A stretch of DNA of 64,000 bases from Thermobifida halotolerans. Its GTDB lineage: Bacteria > Actinomycetota > Actinomycetes > Streptosporangiales > Streptosporangiaceae. Within the stretch, counting starts at the first letter, position 1. The number at the start of each line of letters is the position of its first letter. Under the pieces are notes generated by a model. It saw nothing but the letters and a program-made list of their open reading frames with translations. It was not told the DNA's origin and ran no database searches. The position numbers were made by a program, and so were the translations under genes. Shown here piece after piece: positions 36,178 through 45,012 of the stretch. The stretch covers positions 1,984,001 to 2,048,000 of the forward strand of contig NZ_CP063196.1 in assembly GCF_003574835.2 (NCBI RefSeq). The letters run 5' to 3'.

Positions 36178-36597
36178 TTGGAGCACGGGACCCCCGCCGA
36201 CCGCGAGGCGATCGCAGAGTTGAAGCACGCCTACTGCTGGCACTACGACACGGGAGACCTCGACGCGCTGATGCGCCTGTTCACCGCCGACGCCGTCTGC
36301 GACCTGGACGCGTTCGGCTCCTGGCGGAGCGCCGAGGAGATCCGCCAAGGGTATGCGCGGCAGATGGCTGCCACCGGCATCCCCGGCACCCGGTTGCACT
36401 CGGTCAGCAACCCGGTCATCAGGGTGAACGGGGACCGGGCGAAGGGCTGGTGGTACCTGGTCGACTACAACATCGAGCCCGGCTGCACCGCTCCGGTGCG
36501 CATCCTGGCGACCTACGACGACGACTACCTGCGCACCGAGGAGGGGTGGCGCATCGAGCGCACCCGGCTGAGCATCCGGTGGCGTTGCCCCGAGTGA
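36178..36597 (+). CDS. NTF2/SnoaL-like protein
   Basis: A 139-residue SnoaL-like protein starting at a TTG with AGAGG seven bases upstream. The helix REAIAELKHAYCWHYDTGDL followed by DALMRLFTADAV, and the terminal GWRIERTRLSIRW, define the fold. It stands alone after the broken SDR gene with no operator of its own in view. Its role is unknown. Confidence 0.72.
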   Translation: MEHGTPADREAIAELKHAYCWHYDTGDLDALMRLFTADAVCDLDAFGSWRSAEEIRQGYARQMAATGIPGTRLHSVSNPVIRVNGDRAKGWWYLVDYNIEPGCTAPVRILATYDDDYLRTEEGWRIERTRLSIRWRCPE

Positions 36598-37047
36598 GGG
36601 GAACCGGTCAGCGCCCACCCGATCATTCGGCGGCACTCACGTCAAACGGCCGGCACCGTGATGTTCTCCTACGCCGCCGCCCCCGGCGTGGAGAGCGGTC
36701 AGGTTCCCTCGAGTTTCCGGCCCCTGTGGTGCGCGCCCTGGACGCGGTCGCCGGAACCACGGGAGCCGACGGGAGCATCGTCGTCCCGCCCGGCGGCCCC
36801 TTCGGCCGGATGACGCTGGGGCCCAGCTTCTTCCTGCTCGCCGCCTACCACCTGCGCGACGTGCTGAAGTTGCGGGGCCCGCGCGGCTGACCGGAAGGCC
36901 GGCCGTCCGTCTTCGGACCGACCCCGCACACCCGCCACCGACCGAGCGGAGAACCGTTGTGGCCATCTGTGGAGCCCCTGAAGGGGGCGGCGGCAGCGGC
37001 GCGTGGACCCCACGTCCCGTGGCGGCCCCCCGGACAGCGAGAGCCTC
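36598..37047. other. Intergenic region, possible gene fragment
   Basis: No full gene. A plus-strand frame at about 36700-36890 (GADGSIVVPPGGPFGRMTLG, then PSFFLLAAYHLRDVLK) ends at a stop and looks like the C-terminus of a lost protein that I do not recognise. Confidence 0.35.
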
Positions 37048-37075
37048 GGCCCATCCCCGCATGCGCGGGGAACAC
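37048..37075 (-). CRISPR. Single type I-E-like CRISPR repeat, no array
   Basis: On the minus strand this 28-mer begins GTGTTCCCCGCGCATGCGGG and ends GATGGGCC. It has the 5-prime GTGTTCCCC and the CCCCGCGCATGCGGGG palindrome of type I-E repeats from actinobacteria. No second repeat occurs one spacer length (about 61 bases) away on either side, and no cas gene is in the window. It is a solitary leftover or newborn unit. Confidence 0.55.
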
Positions 37076-37330
37076 TGAATGCCCCGGAATCCTACCGGAG
37101 AAATAGGCCGGTTTCCCGCACTTAACAGAAACCAAACAAAACACCCAGAATAAACATGGGGACTGGAAACAGCACATACTCGCCGACTGTGTCCAGACAC
37201 CGACAGAAAAGGCCGATTCCCTGAACGTGGAAACGAGACGGCCAACAGATTGGCGCGTTCCAGCCGAAGCCCTCAACTGCCACCTCGCCGCAATAACCAC
37301 TTGGTACTGACTGGACTTTGATGGCGGAGT
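37076..37330 (-). other. AT-richer stretch, possible CRISPR leader
   Basis: Directly upstream of the single repeat, on the strand in which the repeat reads in normal orientation, lies about 250 bases clearly richer in A/T than the surroundings (for example AAACCAAACAAAACACCC at 37129-37146). Leaders of type I-E arrays lie in this position and are AT-rich. No gene is supported here. Confidence 0.35.
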
Positions 37331-37714
37331 TCGTGTGGAGCTGTGCGGCCAGGGCAGGGCGTGCCGGCCGCACGGGGCCAAGGAGTGCTTTCAGTTGCCC
37401 GGGAGTGCGCACCCACCGCGTATGGCCCGACCGGGCCGAGGTATTCCACAGCACCCCAAGGAAGGCCCCGGCTGCCAGCCGGGGGTGGGCCGTGTCGGGA
37501 ATTTTTCTGGATTGCCTCGCCCCCGGGATTCCGGGAAGAAGCCCTCACCACAAGGACCGGGCCGTCGAACCTTGATGAGGCGGGAACAGGCCCGAGAGCA
37601 CCAAGATCAGCGTGCGGCTACTCGGCGGCGGGATGGCTGCGGCGACCACTGAACACCAAACCGACGGTGGGGCGCCCCACTCCCCTCGGGGCCCGCCGGG
37701 TGCCGGTGGCCCGA
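37331..37714. other. Intergenic region, nothing recognised
   Basis: About 380 bases with no coding signal, repeat or clear terminator. It is downstream of the NTF2-like gene at 37715. Confidence 0.4.
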
Positions 37715-38092
37715 CTACTCGGGCAGCGCCGTGGAGTGCCAGCACACGAAGGACCACCGGCCGCCGTGGCGTGCCCACACCGCGCTGTAGCGGGCCCGCA
37801 GACGCAGCTCCCGCCCCTGAGCCCGGGCTCCGAGGCGGACGTCACCGGTGACCACGGCGGTGTCGCCGAACAGGCGGACCCGCTCGTCGGCCACGTCGGC
37901 CGCGGTGTAGGCGACGGTTCCGTCCGCCAGCGTCCCCAGGTAGCTGTCCTTGGAGTCCACCATCGCGTTGGAGTGAGTGTAGGACATCCGGTCGGCGAAC
38001 AGCTCGCGCAGCGTGGCGGTGTCGCCCTCGACCAGGGCCGCCCAGCGGCGTTTCTCCAGCTCCAGGATCTCCGCGGTGACGGCATCAGACAT
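37715..38092 (-). CDS. NTF2-like (DUF4440/SnoaL) protein
   Basis: A 125-residue NTF2-fold protein. ILELEKRRWAALVEGDTATL followed by RELFADRMSYTHSNAMVDSK and the C-terminal RYSAVWARHGGRWSFVCWHS are typical of the DUF4440-like branch. ATG at 38092 follows a GAGGGG site. It is divergent from the branched-chain-type importer operon and shares the perfect operator at 38135. Its function is unknown. Confidence 0.75.
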   Translation of the reverse strand: MSDAVTAEILELEKRRWAALVEGDTATLRELFADRMSYTHSNAMVDSKDSYLGTLADGTVAYTAADVADERVRLFGDTAVVTGDVRLGARAQGRELRLRARYSAVWARHGGRWSFVCWHSTALPE

Positions 38093-38134
38093 GAGTGCCC
38101 CCTCAAGGGTTGCCAACCCACTACAGGCGAACTA

Positions 38135-38151
38135 TTGACGTTCAACGTCAA
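38135..38151. promoter_or_regulatory. Regulon operator site 9 (perfect dyad)
   Basis: The sequence ttgACGTTcAACGTcaa is a perfect 8-bp inverted repeat around a single C, the best example in the window. It lies between the NTF2-like gene and the branched-chain-type importer. Confidence 0.8.
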
Positions 38152-38206
38152 GGGACATTACTTTCATCACACCCGATCCGCAAATGCCCAACGACAGGAC
38201 ACCCAG

Positions 38207-40153
38207 ATGTCTGTGCTGCAGTTCGCCCTCCTGGGCCTGGGGCTCGGCGGCGCCTACGCGCTGCTGGCGCTGGGCCTGGTGACCATCTACCGGGGAACGG
38301 GGGTCCTCAATTTCGCCCAGGGCGCGGTCGCCATGATCTGCGCCTACGTGTTCTTCGCGCTCCGCGACGACCTCGGCTGGCACACCGTCCCGGCGGTCCT
38401 GCTGACCCTGGCCTTCTCGGTCCTGCTGGGGGTCGCCTTCTACCTGCTGGTCATGCGGCAGTTGCGCAACTCCCCCATGCTGGCCCGGATCATCGCCACC
38501 CTGGCGCTGCTCCTACTGCTGCAGGGCCTGGCGATCCTGCTGTTCGACGTGCAGACCAAGACGCCCGCCCCCGTCGTGCCCGCCGCCCCGGTCACCGTGC
38601 TGGGCGTGCCCATCCCGGCCGACCGCCTGGTCCTGGCGGCGGTGGCCGTCGTCCTGGCCGTCGCCCTGGCCCTGATCTCCCGCCGCACCCGGATAGGTCT
38701 GGCCATCCGCGCGATCTCCGACAGCGAGAAGGGCGCCTCGCTCAGCGGCCTGTCCCCGGTCCTTATCGGCGCGCTGACCTGGGCCATGGGTTTTGCCCTG
38801 GCCGCCGTCGCTGGAGTGATGCTCAGTCCCGTGGCCGGCCTGGACTCCCAGGTGCTCACCCTGCTGGTGGTCCCCGTCTTCGCCGCGGCCCTGATCGCCC
38901 GATTCACCTCGTTCGGCGTCGCGGTCGCCGCGGGACTCGGCCTGGGCATGGTGGAGTCCGCGCTGCAACTGGTCACCGGCGCCGAGGGCGCCTGGTACAC
39001 CTGGCTGTGGACCGGACCGGGCCGCTCCCAGGCGATCCCGGCGCTGGTCGTCATCCTCGCGATGATCTTCTCCGGCCGACTGCTGCCCGCCCGCGGCGAG
39101 GTGGTGCGCGGCCGCCTGCCGGTCAGCCTGCCCCCGCGCTACCGGGTCATCGGTCCGCTCCTCGCCCTGGCGGTGGGCCTGGTGTTCATCCACACCGTCA
39201 GCTCCTCCTGGCTGGCGGCCGGGGTGGTGACCCTCGCGGGCGTGCTGATCGCCCTGTCGGTGGTGGTGGTCACCGGCCTCGTCGGCCAGGTCTCGCTGGC
39301 CCAGGTCGCCTTCGCCGGGATCGGCGGCATGATGACCGCCCTGTTCGCCAACGCCGGACTGCCCTTCCCCCTCGTCCTGCTGCTCAGCGGCGCGGTGGCC
39401 ACCCTGGTGGGTCTGCTGGTGGGCCTGCCCTCCCTGCGGGTGCGCGGCCCCAGCCTGGCGCTGGTGACCCTCAGCGCCGCCTACATCTGCCAGGTCGCCG
39501 TGTTCTCCGACGGCCGCCTGCTGGGCGGGGACGGCGGCTACAACCGGGTGCCCGCGGCCAGCCTGTTCGGCCGGGAGCTGAGCAGCACCGCCTTCGCCGT
39601 GGTCGCCCTGGTGATCGTGGTCGCCACCGCCAGCCTGGTCGCCGCGCTGCGGGCCTCCACCTTCGGCCGGCGCGCCCTGGCGGTACGGGAGAACGAGGCC
39701 GCCGCCGCGGCGGCGGGCATCAACCTCAAGCAGTTCAAACTGGCCGCCTTCGCCCTGTCGGCGTTCATCGCCGGCCTCGGCGGCTCGCTGCTCAGCTACC
39801 AGGCCAACGTCTTCGCCTACGAACGGTTCACCGTCTTCGAGTCGCTGCACGTGATCGCCATGGCCGCCATCGGCGGGATCGGCATGGTCAGCGGCGCCAT
39901 CTTCGCCGGCCTGGGCGCCAGCGGCGGCCTGTTCTCCCAACTGCTGGCCACCTGGGAGGCCGACGCCTACCAGCTGATCATCGCCGGCGGCGCCCTGCTG
40001 ATCGCCATCCAGGTCCACCCCGACGGCCTGGCCTCCACCGCACACGCCATCCGGACGCACCGGCGCCGACGCGCAACCCCGGCCCCCGCACCCACCTCCC
40101 CCGACGACACCGACCGGTCGACTTCCACCGATCAGCCGGTGCCCGCCAAGTAA
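38207..40153 (+). CDS. Fused LivH-LivM type ABC permease
   Basis: A 648-residue membrane protein that joins both permease subunits of a branched-chain amino acid-type importer. The N-terminal half (LGLGLGGAYALLALGLVTIY, then RGTGVLNFAQGAVAM) is LivH-like. From about residue 310 the LivM-like half begins, with GLVGQVSLAQVAFAGIGGMM and later AVRENEAAAAAAGINLKQFK. Such fusions are known in actinobacteria. It ends in a long soluble Pro/Thr-rich tail. ATG at 38207 has a weak AGGAC site. Relatives carry amino acids, aromatic acids, amides or short-chain and alicyclic acids. Confidence 0.87.
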   Translation: MSVLQFALLGLGLGGAYALLALGLVTIYRGTGVLNFAQGAVAMICAYVFFALRDDLGWHTVPAVLLTLAFSVLLGVAFYLLVMRQLRNSPMLARIIATLALLLLLQGLAILLFDVQTKTPAPVVPAAPVTVLGVPIPADRLVLAAVAVVLAVALALISRRTRIGLAIRAISDSEKGASLSGLSPVLIGALTWAMGFALAAVAGVMLSPVAGLDSQVLTLLVVPVFAAALIARFTSFGVAVAAGLGLGMVESALQLVTGAEGAWYTWLWTGPGRSQAIPALVVILAMIFSGRLLPARGEVVRGRLPVSLPPRYRVIGPLLALAVGLVFIHTVSSSWLAAGVVTLAGVLIALSVVVVTGLVGQVSLAQVAFAGIGGMMTALFANAGLPFPLVLLLSGAVATLVGLLVGLPSLRVRGPSLALVTLSAAYICQVAVFSDGRLLGGDGGYNRVPAASLFGRELSSTAFAVVALVIVVATASLVAALRASTFGRRALAVRENEAAAAAAGINLKQFKLAAFALSAFIAGLGGSLLSYQANVFAYERFTVFESLHVIAMAAIGGIGMVSGAIFAGLGASGGLFSQLLATWEADAYQLIIAGGALLIAIQVHPDGLASTAHAIRTHRRRRATPAPAPTSPDDTDRSTSTDQPVPAK

Positions 40154-40169
40154 CAAGGAGCGACCCCCC

Positions 40170-41432
40170 ATGAACACCAGACGCCCCCGCACCGGGCTCA
40201 CGGTCGGCGCGGCCGCCACCGCACTGGCGCTCACCCTGGCAGCCTGCGGAAACAACGGCGTCGAGACCACCAGCACCGGCGGTCTCGACGGCGAACCGAT
40301 CAAGCTCGGCTCCGTCCTGACCATCACCCACCCCGCCTGGAGCAACGCCTCGGTGGAGACCGTCAACAACGCGTGGGCCTCCTACATCAACGAGGAACTC
40401 GGCGGAATCGACGGCCGCCCGGTGACGGTGGAGAACTGCGACGACCACGGGGACCCGGCCAAGACCACCCAGTGCCTCAACAACCTGGTCGACTCCGGCG
40501 TGGTCGCCCTGGTCAACAACTCCTCGCTGTCGTTCGGCGCCAACGCCCTGCCCGCCATGGAAAACGCCGGACTGGCCAACATCGGCGGATGGCCGGTGAC
40601 CACCAACGAGTACAACAGCCCGCACAACTTCCCGACCACCCCCGGCGCCACCGGCACCTACCCCAGCCTCGCCGTGTACTTCGCGGCCACCGGCGCCGAC
40701 AGCCTCGCCGTCGCCTACAGCAACACCCCCTCCGGTCAGGCGGTCGGCGAGTCCCTGGGCGAACTGTGGGAGGAGCTGGGCGGCGGCGACTACTACATGA
40801 CCGAGTTCGACCCCGCGGCCGCCGACCTGACCCCGGCGATCTCCAAGATCGCCGCCGAGGAGCCCGACGCGGTCATCCTCGCCGTGGGCGAGGGCGCCGC
40901 CGCCCGGATGTTCCAGGCGGTACGCAACACCGGGCTGACCGCCGAGGTCGGCGCCTCCTCCACACCGGCCACCAAGACGGTCTTCGACGCCGCCGGGGAC
41001 GCGGCCGACGGTGTGCTGTTCGCCTTCGCATCGGTTCCCGCCGAGTACGACGGCGAGGACGCCGCCACCTACCGGCACGTCATGGAGACCTACGCGCCGG
41101 ACCTCGAACTGACCGGCCAGACCGCGGTCGCCGCCTCCTCCATGCAGTACGCCCACGACATCCTGGCCGCCGTCGACGGCGACATCACCGCCGAATCCGT
41201 CCTGGCCGAACTGCAGAAGGGCGAACCGTGGGGCGGCTTCCTCACCCACGCGACCGACCCGGCCAACCCGCCGGAGGGCATGCCACAGATCGCCAACCCC
41301 TACACGCTGATCCAGCGGTACGAGGACGGCGGCTTCACTCCCGCGCCCATCGAGGACCCCGGCCACCTGGAGAACTACATCGACATCCAGGGCGACCTGT
41401 CCTGGGTCACCGGACACGCACCGGGCACCTGA
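40170..41432 (+). CDS. LivK-type solute-binding lipoprotein
   Basis: A 420-residue periplasmic-type binding protein. The signal ends in LTLAAC with lipid Cys26. The mature part begins IKLGSVLTITHPAWSNASVE and has the family hinge region VALVNNSSLSFGANALPAME. It follows the permease by 16 bases with AAGGAGCG upstream. The bound ligand would name the island's substrate, but no binding residue set is diagnostic by eye. Confidence 0.87.
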   Translation: MNTRRPRTGLTVGAAATALALTLAACGNNGVETTSTGGLDGEPIKLGSVLTITHPAWSNASVETVNNAWASYINEELGGIDGRPVTVENCDDHGDPAKTTQCLNNLVDSGVVALVNNSSLSFGANALPAMENAGLANIGGWPVTTNEYNSPHNFPTTPGATGTYPSLAVYFAATGADSLAVAYSNTPSGQAVGESLGELWEELGGGDYYMTEFDPAAADLTPAISKIAAEEPDAVILAVGEGAAARMFQAVRNTGLTAEVGASSTPATKTVFDAAGDAADGVLFAFASVPAEYDGEDAATYRHVMETYAPDLELTGQTAVAASSMQYAHDILAAVDGDITAESVLAELQKGEPWGGFLTHATDPANPPEGMPQIANPYTLIQRYEDGGFTPAPIEDPGHLENYIDIQGDLSWVTGHAPGT

Positions 41433-41454
41433 CCGCCACCGGCTGAGGAGTGAG

Positions 41455-42204
41455 ATGAGCCTGCTCGAACTCGACAGGACAACCGTGCGCTACGGCGGGG
41501 TCACCGCCGCGGACTCGGTCAGCTTCACGGTCGAGCCCGGCAGCCTGGTGGGGCTGATCGGCCCCAACGGCGCGGGCAAGACCACCATGATCGACGCCAT
41601 CACCGGGATGGCGCGCTGCTCCGGAGACATCCGCCTGGACGGGCAGAGCATCGTCTCCTGGCCGGCGCACCGCCGCAGCCGGGCGGGCATCGTCCGCACC
41701 TTCCAGTCGCTGGAGCTCTTCATGGACCTCACCGTCCGGGAGAACCTGCAGACCTACGCCCGGTCCCGGGCTGGCGGAGCCTCGACCGACCCCGTGGAGT
41801 ACGCGCTGGAGCAGATGGACGTGGGCTGGGCCGCCGACAGCTACCCGGCGGAGTTGTCCGCCGGGTCGGCCCGGCTGGTCTCCGTGGCCCGCGCCCTGGC
41901 CGCGAGCCCCCGCCTGCTGCTGCTGGACGAACCGGCAGCCGGACTGGACGCCGGGGAGTCACAGCAGTTCGGCGCCAAGCTGAGGAGGCTGGTCGACGAG
42001 GGGGTCGCGACCGTCCTGCTGGTGGACCACGACGTCGACCTCATCATGAACATCTGCGACGACGTCCAGGTCCTCGACTTCGGCAGGCGGATCGCCTCGG
42101 GGCCGCCCGAGGTCGTCCGCGAGGACCCCGAGGTCGCCCGCGCCTACCTGGGCACGGGCTCCGACACCGAGTCCGCCGAGTCCTCCGTCGGAGGTACGTC
42201 ATGA
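41455..42204 (+). CDS. LivG-type ABC ATPase
   Basis: A 249-residue ATPase. Walker A is GPNGAGKTT, Walker B LLLLDEPAAGLD and the H-loop VDHD. The signature motif is degenerate, LSAGSARLVSVARAL in place of LSGGQ, which may weaken one of the two ATP sites formed with the partner. AGGAG precedes the ATG. The stop overlaps the next start. Confidence 0.87.
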   Translation: MSLLELDRTTVRYGGVTAADSVSFTVEPGSLVGLIGPNGAGKTTMIDAITGMARCSGDIRLDGQSIVSWPAHRRSRAGIVRTFQSLELFMDLTVRENLQTYARSRAGGASTDPVEYALEQMDVGWAADSYPAELSAGSARLVSVARALAASPRLLLLDEPAAGLDAGESQQFGAKLRRLVDEGVATVLLVDHDVDLIMNICDDVQVLDFGRRIASGPPEVVREDPEVARAYLGTGSDTESAESSVGGTS

Positions 42205-42941
42205 CCGCGACAGTTTCCGAACACTCCGGAAAGACCCCCACCGGGTCGGGGTCCGCCGTGCTGGACATCTCGGGGGTCGACGCCGGTTACGGGCCCATCC
42301 GGGTGCTGCAGGGCGTGGACCTGTCGGTGTCCGCCGGAGAGATCGTCAGCCTGCTGGGTCCCAACGGCGCGGGCAAGACCACCACCCTGCTGGCCTGTTC
42401 CGGCATGGTGCGGGTCACGTCCGGAGACATCCGACTGGACGGGCGTTCGCTGCTGCGGTCCAGTCCGCACGCCATCGCCCGCAGGCGCCTGGCGCACGTG
42501 CCCGAGGACCGCTCGCTGTTTCCGTCGTTGACGATCGACGAGCATCTGCGGCTGTGCGCCCGACCGGACGGCCTGGACGTCCTGGAACTCTTCCCCGAAC
42601 TGCAAAAGCGCCGCAACAAGCGGGTCGGGGTGCTGTCCGGGGGCGAGCAGCAGATGCTGGCTCTGGGGCGGGCGCTGGCCGCCGGGCCGCGGGTGCTGTT
42701 GGTGGACGAGATGTCCATGGGCCTGGCCCCGGTGGTGGTGGAGCGGCTGTTCTCCGCGCTCCAGGACATCGCGGTCTCCGCCGGGCTCGCCGTGCTGATG
42801 GTGGAGCAGCACGTCCACCTGGCGCTGAAGTACGCCCAGCGCGGCTACGTGCTGGCCGGCGGCCGGGTGCGCACCCACGGCACCACCGAGGAGCTGCGGG
42901 AGCGCTGGTCGGAGATCGAGTCCTCCTACCTGGGGCGGTGA
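42201..42941 (+). CDS. LivF-type ABC ATPase
   Basis: A 246-residue ATPase with Walker A GPNGAGKTT, a normal signature LSGGEQQMLALGRAL, Walker B VLLVDEMSMGLAP and H-loop EQH. The segment HVPEDRSLFPSLTIDEHLRL is typical of LivF. It ends the importer operon (permease, binding protein, two ATPases). Confidence 0.88.
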   Translation: MTATVSEHSGKTPTGSGSAVLDISGVDAGYGPIRVLQGVDLSVSAGEIVSLLGPNGAGKTTTLLACSGMVRVTSGDIRLDGRSLLRSSPHAIARRRLAHVPEDRSLFPSLTIDEHLRLCARPDGLDVLELFPELQKRRNKRVGVLSGGEQQMLALGRALAAGPRVLLVDEMSMGLAPVVVERLFSALQDIAVSAGLAVLMVEQHVHLALKYAQRGYVLAGGRVRTHGTTEELRERWSEIESSYLGR

Positions 42942-42960
42942 CGTCCACTCCGCTGTGATC

Positions 42961-42988
42961 GAGGGGCCCGACCACGGTCGGGCCCCTC
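42961..42988 (+). terminator. Terminator of the branched-chain-type importer operon
   Basis: Arms GAGGGGCCCGAC and GTCGGGCCCCTC (12 bp) around CACG, starting 20 bases after the stop. Confidence 0.75.
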
Positions 42989-43153
42989 TGTACGCTTCCG
43001 CCCGACCAAGCCGACACCGGTGGCGGGGCTGCTTCGGCCGCAAGGCACAGGATCGGGATCGGCGTCAGAGGCCGAAGAACACGGGAAACGGCCCCCGGTG
43101 TCGAGGCCATTGGTGTCTGAGGGGGTCAGGCGGCGAAGTCGCCCTCATGGTCG

Positions 43154-43186
43154 GGGCCGCGGAACCCTGCCAGGGTTCCGCGGCCC
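43154..43186 (-). terminator. Long inverted repeat after the flavoprotein gene
   Basis: Perfect 16-bp arms (43154-43169 and 43171-43186) with a one-base centre. It lies 81 bases past the stop of the minus-strand flavoprotein gene and may end its transcript. Confidence 0.5.
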
Positions 43187-43266
43187 GGCCACGGCTCACT
43201 GTCTCGCTCTCCCCACCGAGACGGCGAGCCCGGGAGAACGTCCGAGCGGCCCTGCGGGGCCGCACC

Positions 43267-44907
43267 TCACCTGTCGTCCGCGGTCGCGGCTCCGGTGAGG
43301 TGGCGGGCCGCGAGGTAGGCGAAGACCATGGCGGGGCCCAGGGTGCCTCCGGCGCCGCCGTAGGTCATGCCGAAGGGGGAGGCCATCACGTTGCCCGCGG
43401 CGTAGAGGCCCTCGATGGCGTCGCCGTCGAGGTCGAGCACCCGGGCGTGGGTGTCCACGCGGGGGCCGCCCTTGGTGCCCAGACCGCCGCTGACGACCTT
43501 GATCGCGTAGTAGGGCGGGTCGTCGATGGGGCCGAGGGTGCCGCGCACGTCGCCCTTGTAGGCGGGGTCGCCCCACCAGCGGTCGTGGGCGCTGTGCCCG
43601 CGGTGGAAGTCGGGGTCGACACCGTGGGCCACATGGTCGTTCCAGCGTCGCACGGTCGCCACCAGCTCCTCGGCGGGCAGTCCGATGTCCTCGGCCAGCG
43701 CCTCCAGCGTGGGGTGGCCCTTCAGCCAGGAGGGCGGCTCCTCACCCGCCGGGTGCGGTCCGACGGTGCCGTAGGCGCGCAGGTAGCCCTGGTCGAAGAC
43801 CAGCCAGGAGGGCAGGTTGGCGTAGTCGAAGGCGGACACGTCCTCGACGTGGAAGGCGCCGCCGAACGCGTTGTAGTTGGCGGCCTCGTTGGTGAAGCGG
43901 CGCCCCCTGCGGTTGACCATGATGGAGCGGGGCCGGGTGCGGTCGGCGGTGATCATGGCGCGGTTCATGGGGTTGATGCCCTCGGGCAGGTCGGCGGCGG
44001 GAATCCACCAGGCCTCCCGCATGTTGCCGAGCATCGCTCCGGCCTTCATGGCCATGTACAGGCCGTCGCCGGTGTTGGTCGGCATGGAGACGGGGTGGGT
44101 GAGCGGGCCGCGCAGGAAGGCCCGCTTGTACTCCTCGTTCCACTCGAATCCGCCGGTGGCCAGCACCACCCCCCGCTCGGCGCGGACCTCGCGGGAGCCG
44201 TCGGGGGTGTCGAAGCGCACGCCGACGACCCGGCCGTCCTCGACGACCAGTTCGCGGGCGCGGTGCTGCACCCGCGGCTCCACTCCGGCGTCGAGCAGGG
44301 CCTTGAGCAGCCGTCCGATCAGCGCCTGGCCCCGGCCGCGTTCGTCGCGGACGGCGCGGCGGGCCAGCTCCTCCTTCGAGGGGACCCGGGGGACCGCGGC
44401 GCCCAGCGGGGTCTCGCTCATGGTCAGGTGCTCGCTGGAGTAGTACGGGGTGTGGGTGACCCTGTCCTGCCACTCGCCCAGCTCGTCGAAGGGGAAGAGC
44501 GGGCACTCGATGGTGCGGCCGCCGCCGGGCTTTCCGCCCGGGTGCTCGGGATGGTAGTCGGGGAAGTCGGGGACGGCGTAGAACTCGGTTCCGGCCTGCC
44601 GGTCGAGGAATTCCACCATCTCCGGTCCGGCCTTGAGGTAGGCGCGGACCAGGCGCTCCTCGAGCAGGTCCCGCGACAGCGACATGATGTAGGTGAAGGC
44701 CTCGTCCTCGCTGTCGGTGACGCCGATGGCCGCCTGGTGCGGGTTGCAGGGGATCCACACGTGCCCGCCCGACCAGGCCGCGGTTCCCCCCACCTCGTGG
44801 GACTTCTCGAACAGGCCCACCCGCGCTCCGCCCCTGGCGGCGGTCACCGCCGCGGTGAGCCCCGCGGCTCCCGTGCCCAGGACGATGACATCGAACTCCT
44901 CGGTCAT
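43267..44907 (-). CDS. KstD/fumarate-reductase-type FAD dehydrogenase
   Basis: A 546-residue FAD protein. The N-terminal dinucleotide motif is VLGTGAAGLTAAVTAARGG followed by FEKSHEVGGTAAWSGG. GGLGTKGGPRVD and the C-terminal TYGGAGGTLGPAM match 3-ketosteroid delta1-dehydrogenases, where the Tyr and Gly of the TYPGPG loop are active-site residues and both are kept. It would dehydrogenate next to a ring or chain ketone, or work as an enone reductase. ATG at 44907 has GAGGAGC. It is divergent from the thiamine-diphosphate enzyme. Confidence 0.82.
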   Translation of the reverse strand: MTEEFDVIVLGTGAAGLTAAVTAARGGARVGLFEKSHEVGGTAAWSGGHVWIPCNPHQAAIGVTDSEDEAFTYIMSLSRDLLEERLVRAYLKAGPEMVEFLDRQAGTEFYAVPDFPDYHPEHPGGKPGGGRTIECPLFPFDELGEWQDRVTHTPYYSSEHLTMSETPLGAAVPRVPSKEELARRAVRDERGRGQALIGRLLKALLDAGVEPRVQHRARELVVEDGRVVGVRFDTPDGSREVRAERGVVLATGGFEWNEEYKRAFLRGPLTHPVSMPTNTGDGLYMAMKAGAMLGNMREAWWIPAADLPEGINPMNRAMITADRTRPRSIMVNRRGRRFTNEAANYNAFGGAFHVEDVSAFDYANLPSWLVFDQGYLRAYGTVGPHPAGEEPPSWLKGHPTLEALAEDIGLPAEELVATVRRWNDHVAHGVDPDFHRGHSAHDRWWGDPAYKGDVRGTLGPIDDPPYYAIKVVSGGLGTKGGPRVDTHARVLDLDGDAIEGLYAAGNVMASPFGMTYGGAGGTLGPAMVFAYLAARHLTGAATADDR

Positions 44908-44953
44908 CACAGCTCCTCTCCCTGACCTCCCCCCTTTGTAATGCATCTTCCTA

Positions 44954-44970
44954 TTGACGTACAAGGGAAG
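44954..44970. promoter_or_regulatory. Weak regulon operator site
   Basis: The sequence ttgACGTacAAGGgaag keeps the left arm only, with 5-6 of 10 core positions. It lies between the flavoprotein gene and the thiamine-diphosphate enzyme gene, where a site would be expected. Confidence 0.3.
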
Positions 44971-45012
44971 GTTTGCGAACGTTCTGGGAGACCTACCGAG
45001 GGGAGCCCGGCA

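Noticed and set aside
36987-37075. A CRISPR array around 37.05 kb
   Set aside because: Positions one repeat-plus-spacer away on both sides carry no matching repeat, so only a single unit can be claimed.
37343-38206. A 288-residue extension in front of the LivH-LivM protein
   Set aside because: It would run through the operator and the divergent NTF2-like gene and has no protein-like composition; LivH homology starts at the ATG at 38207.
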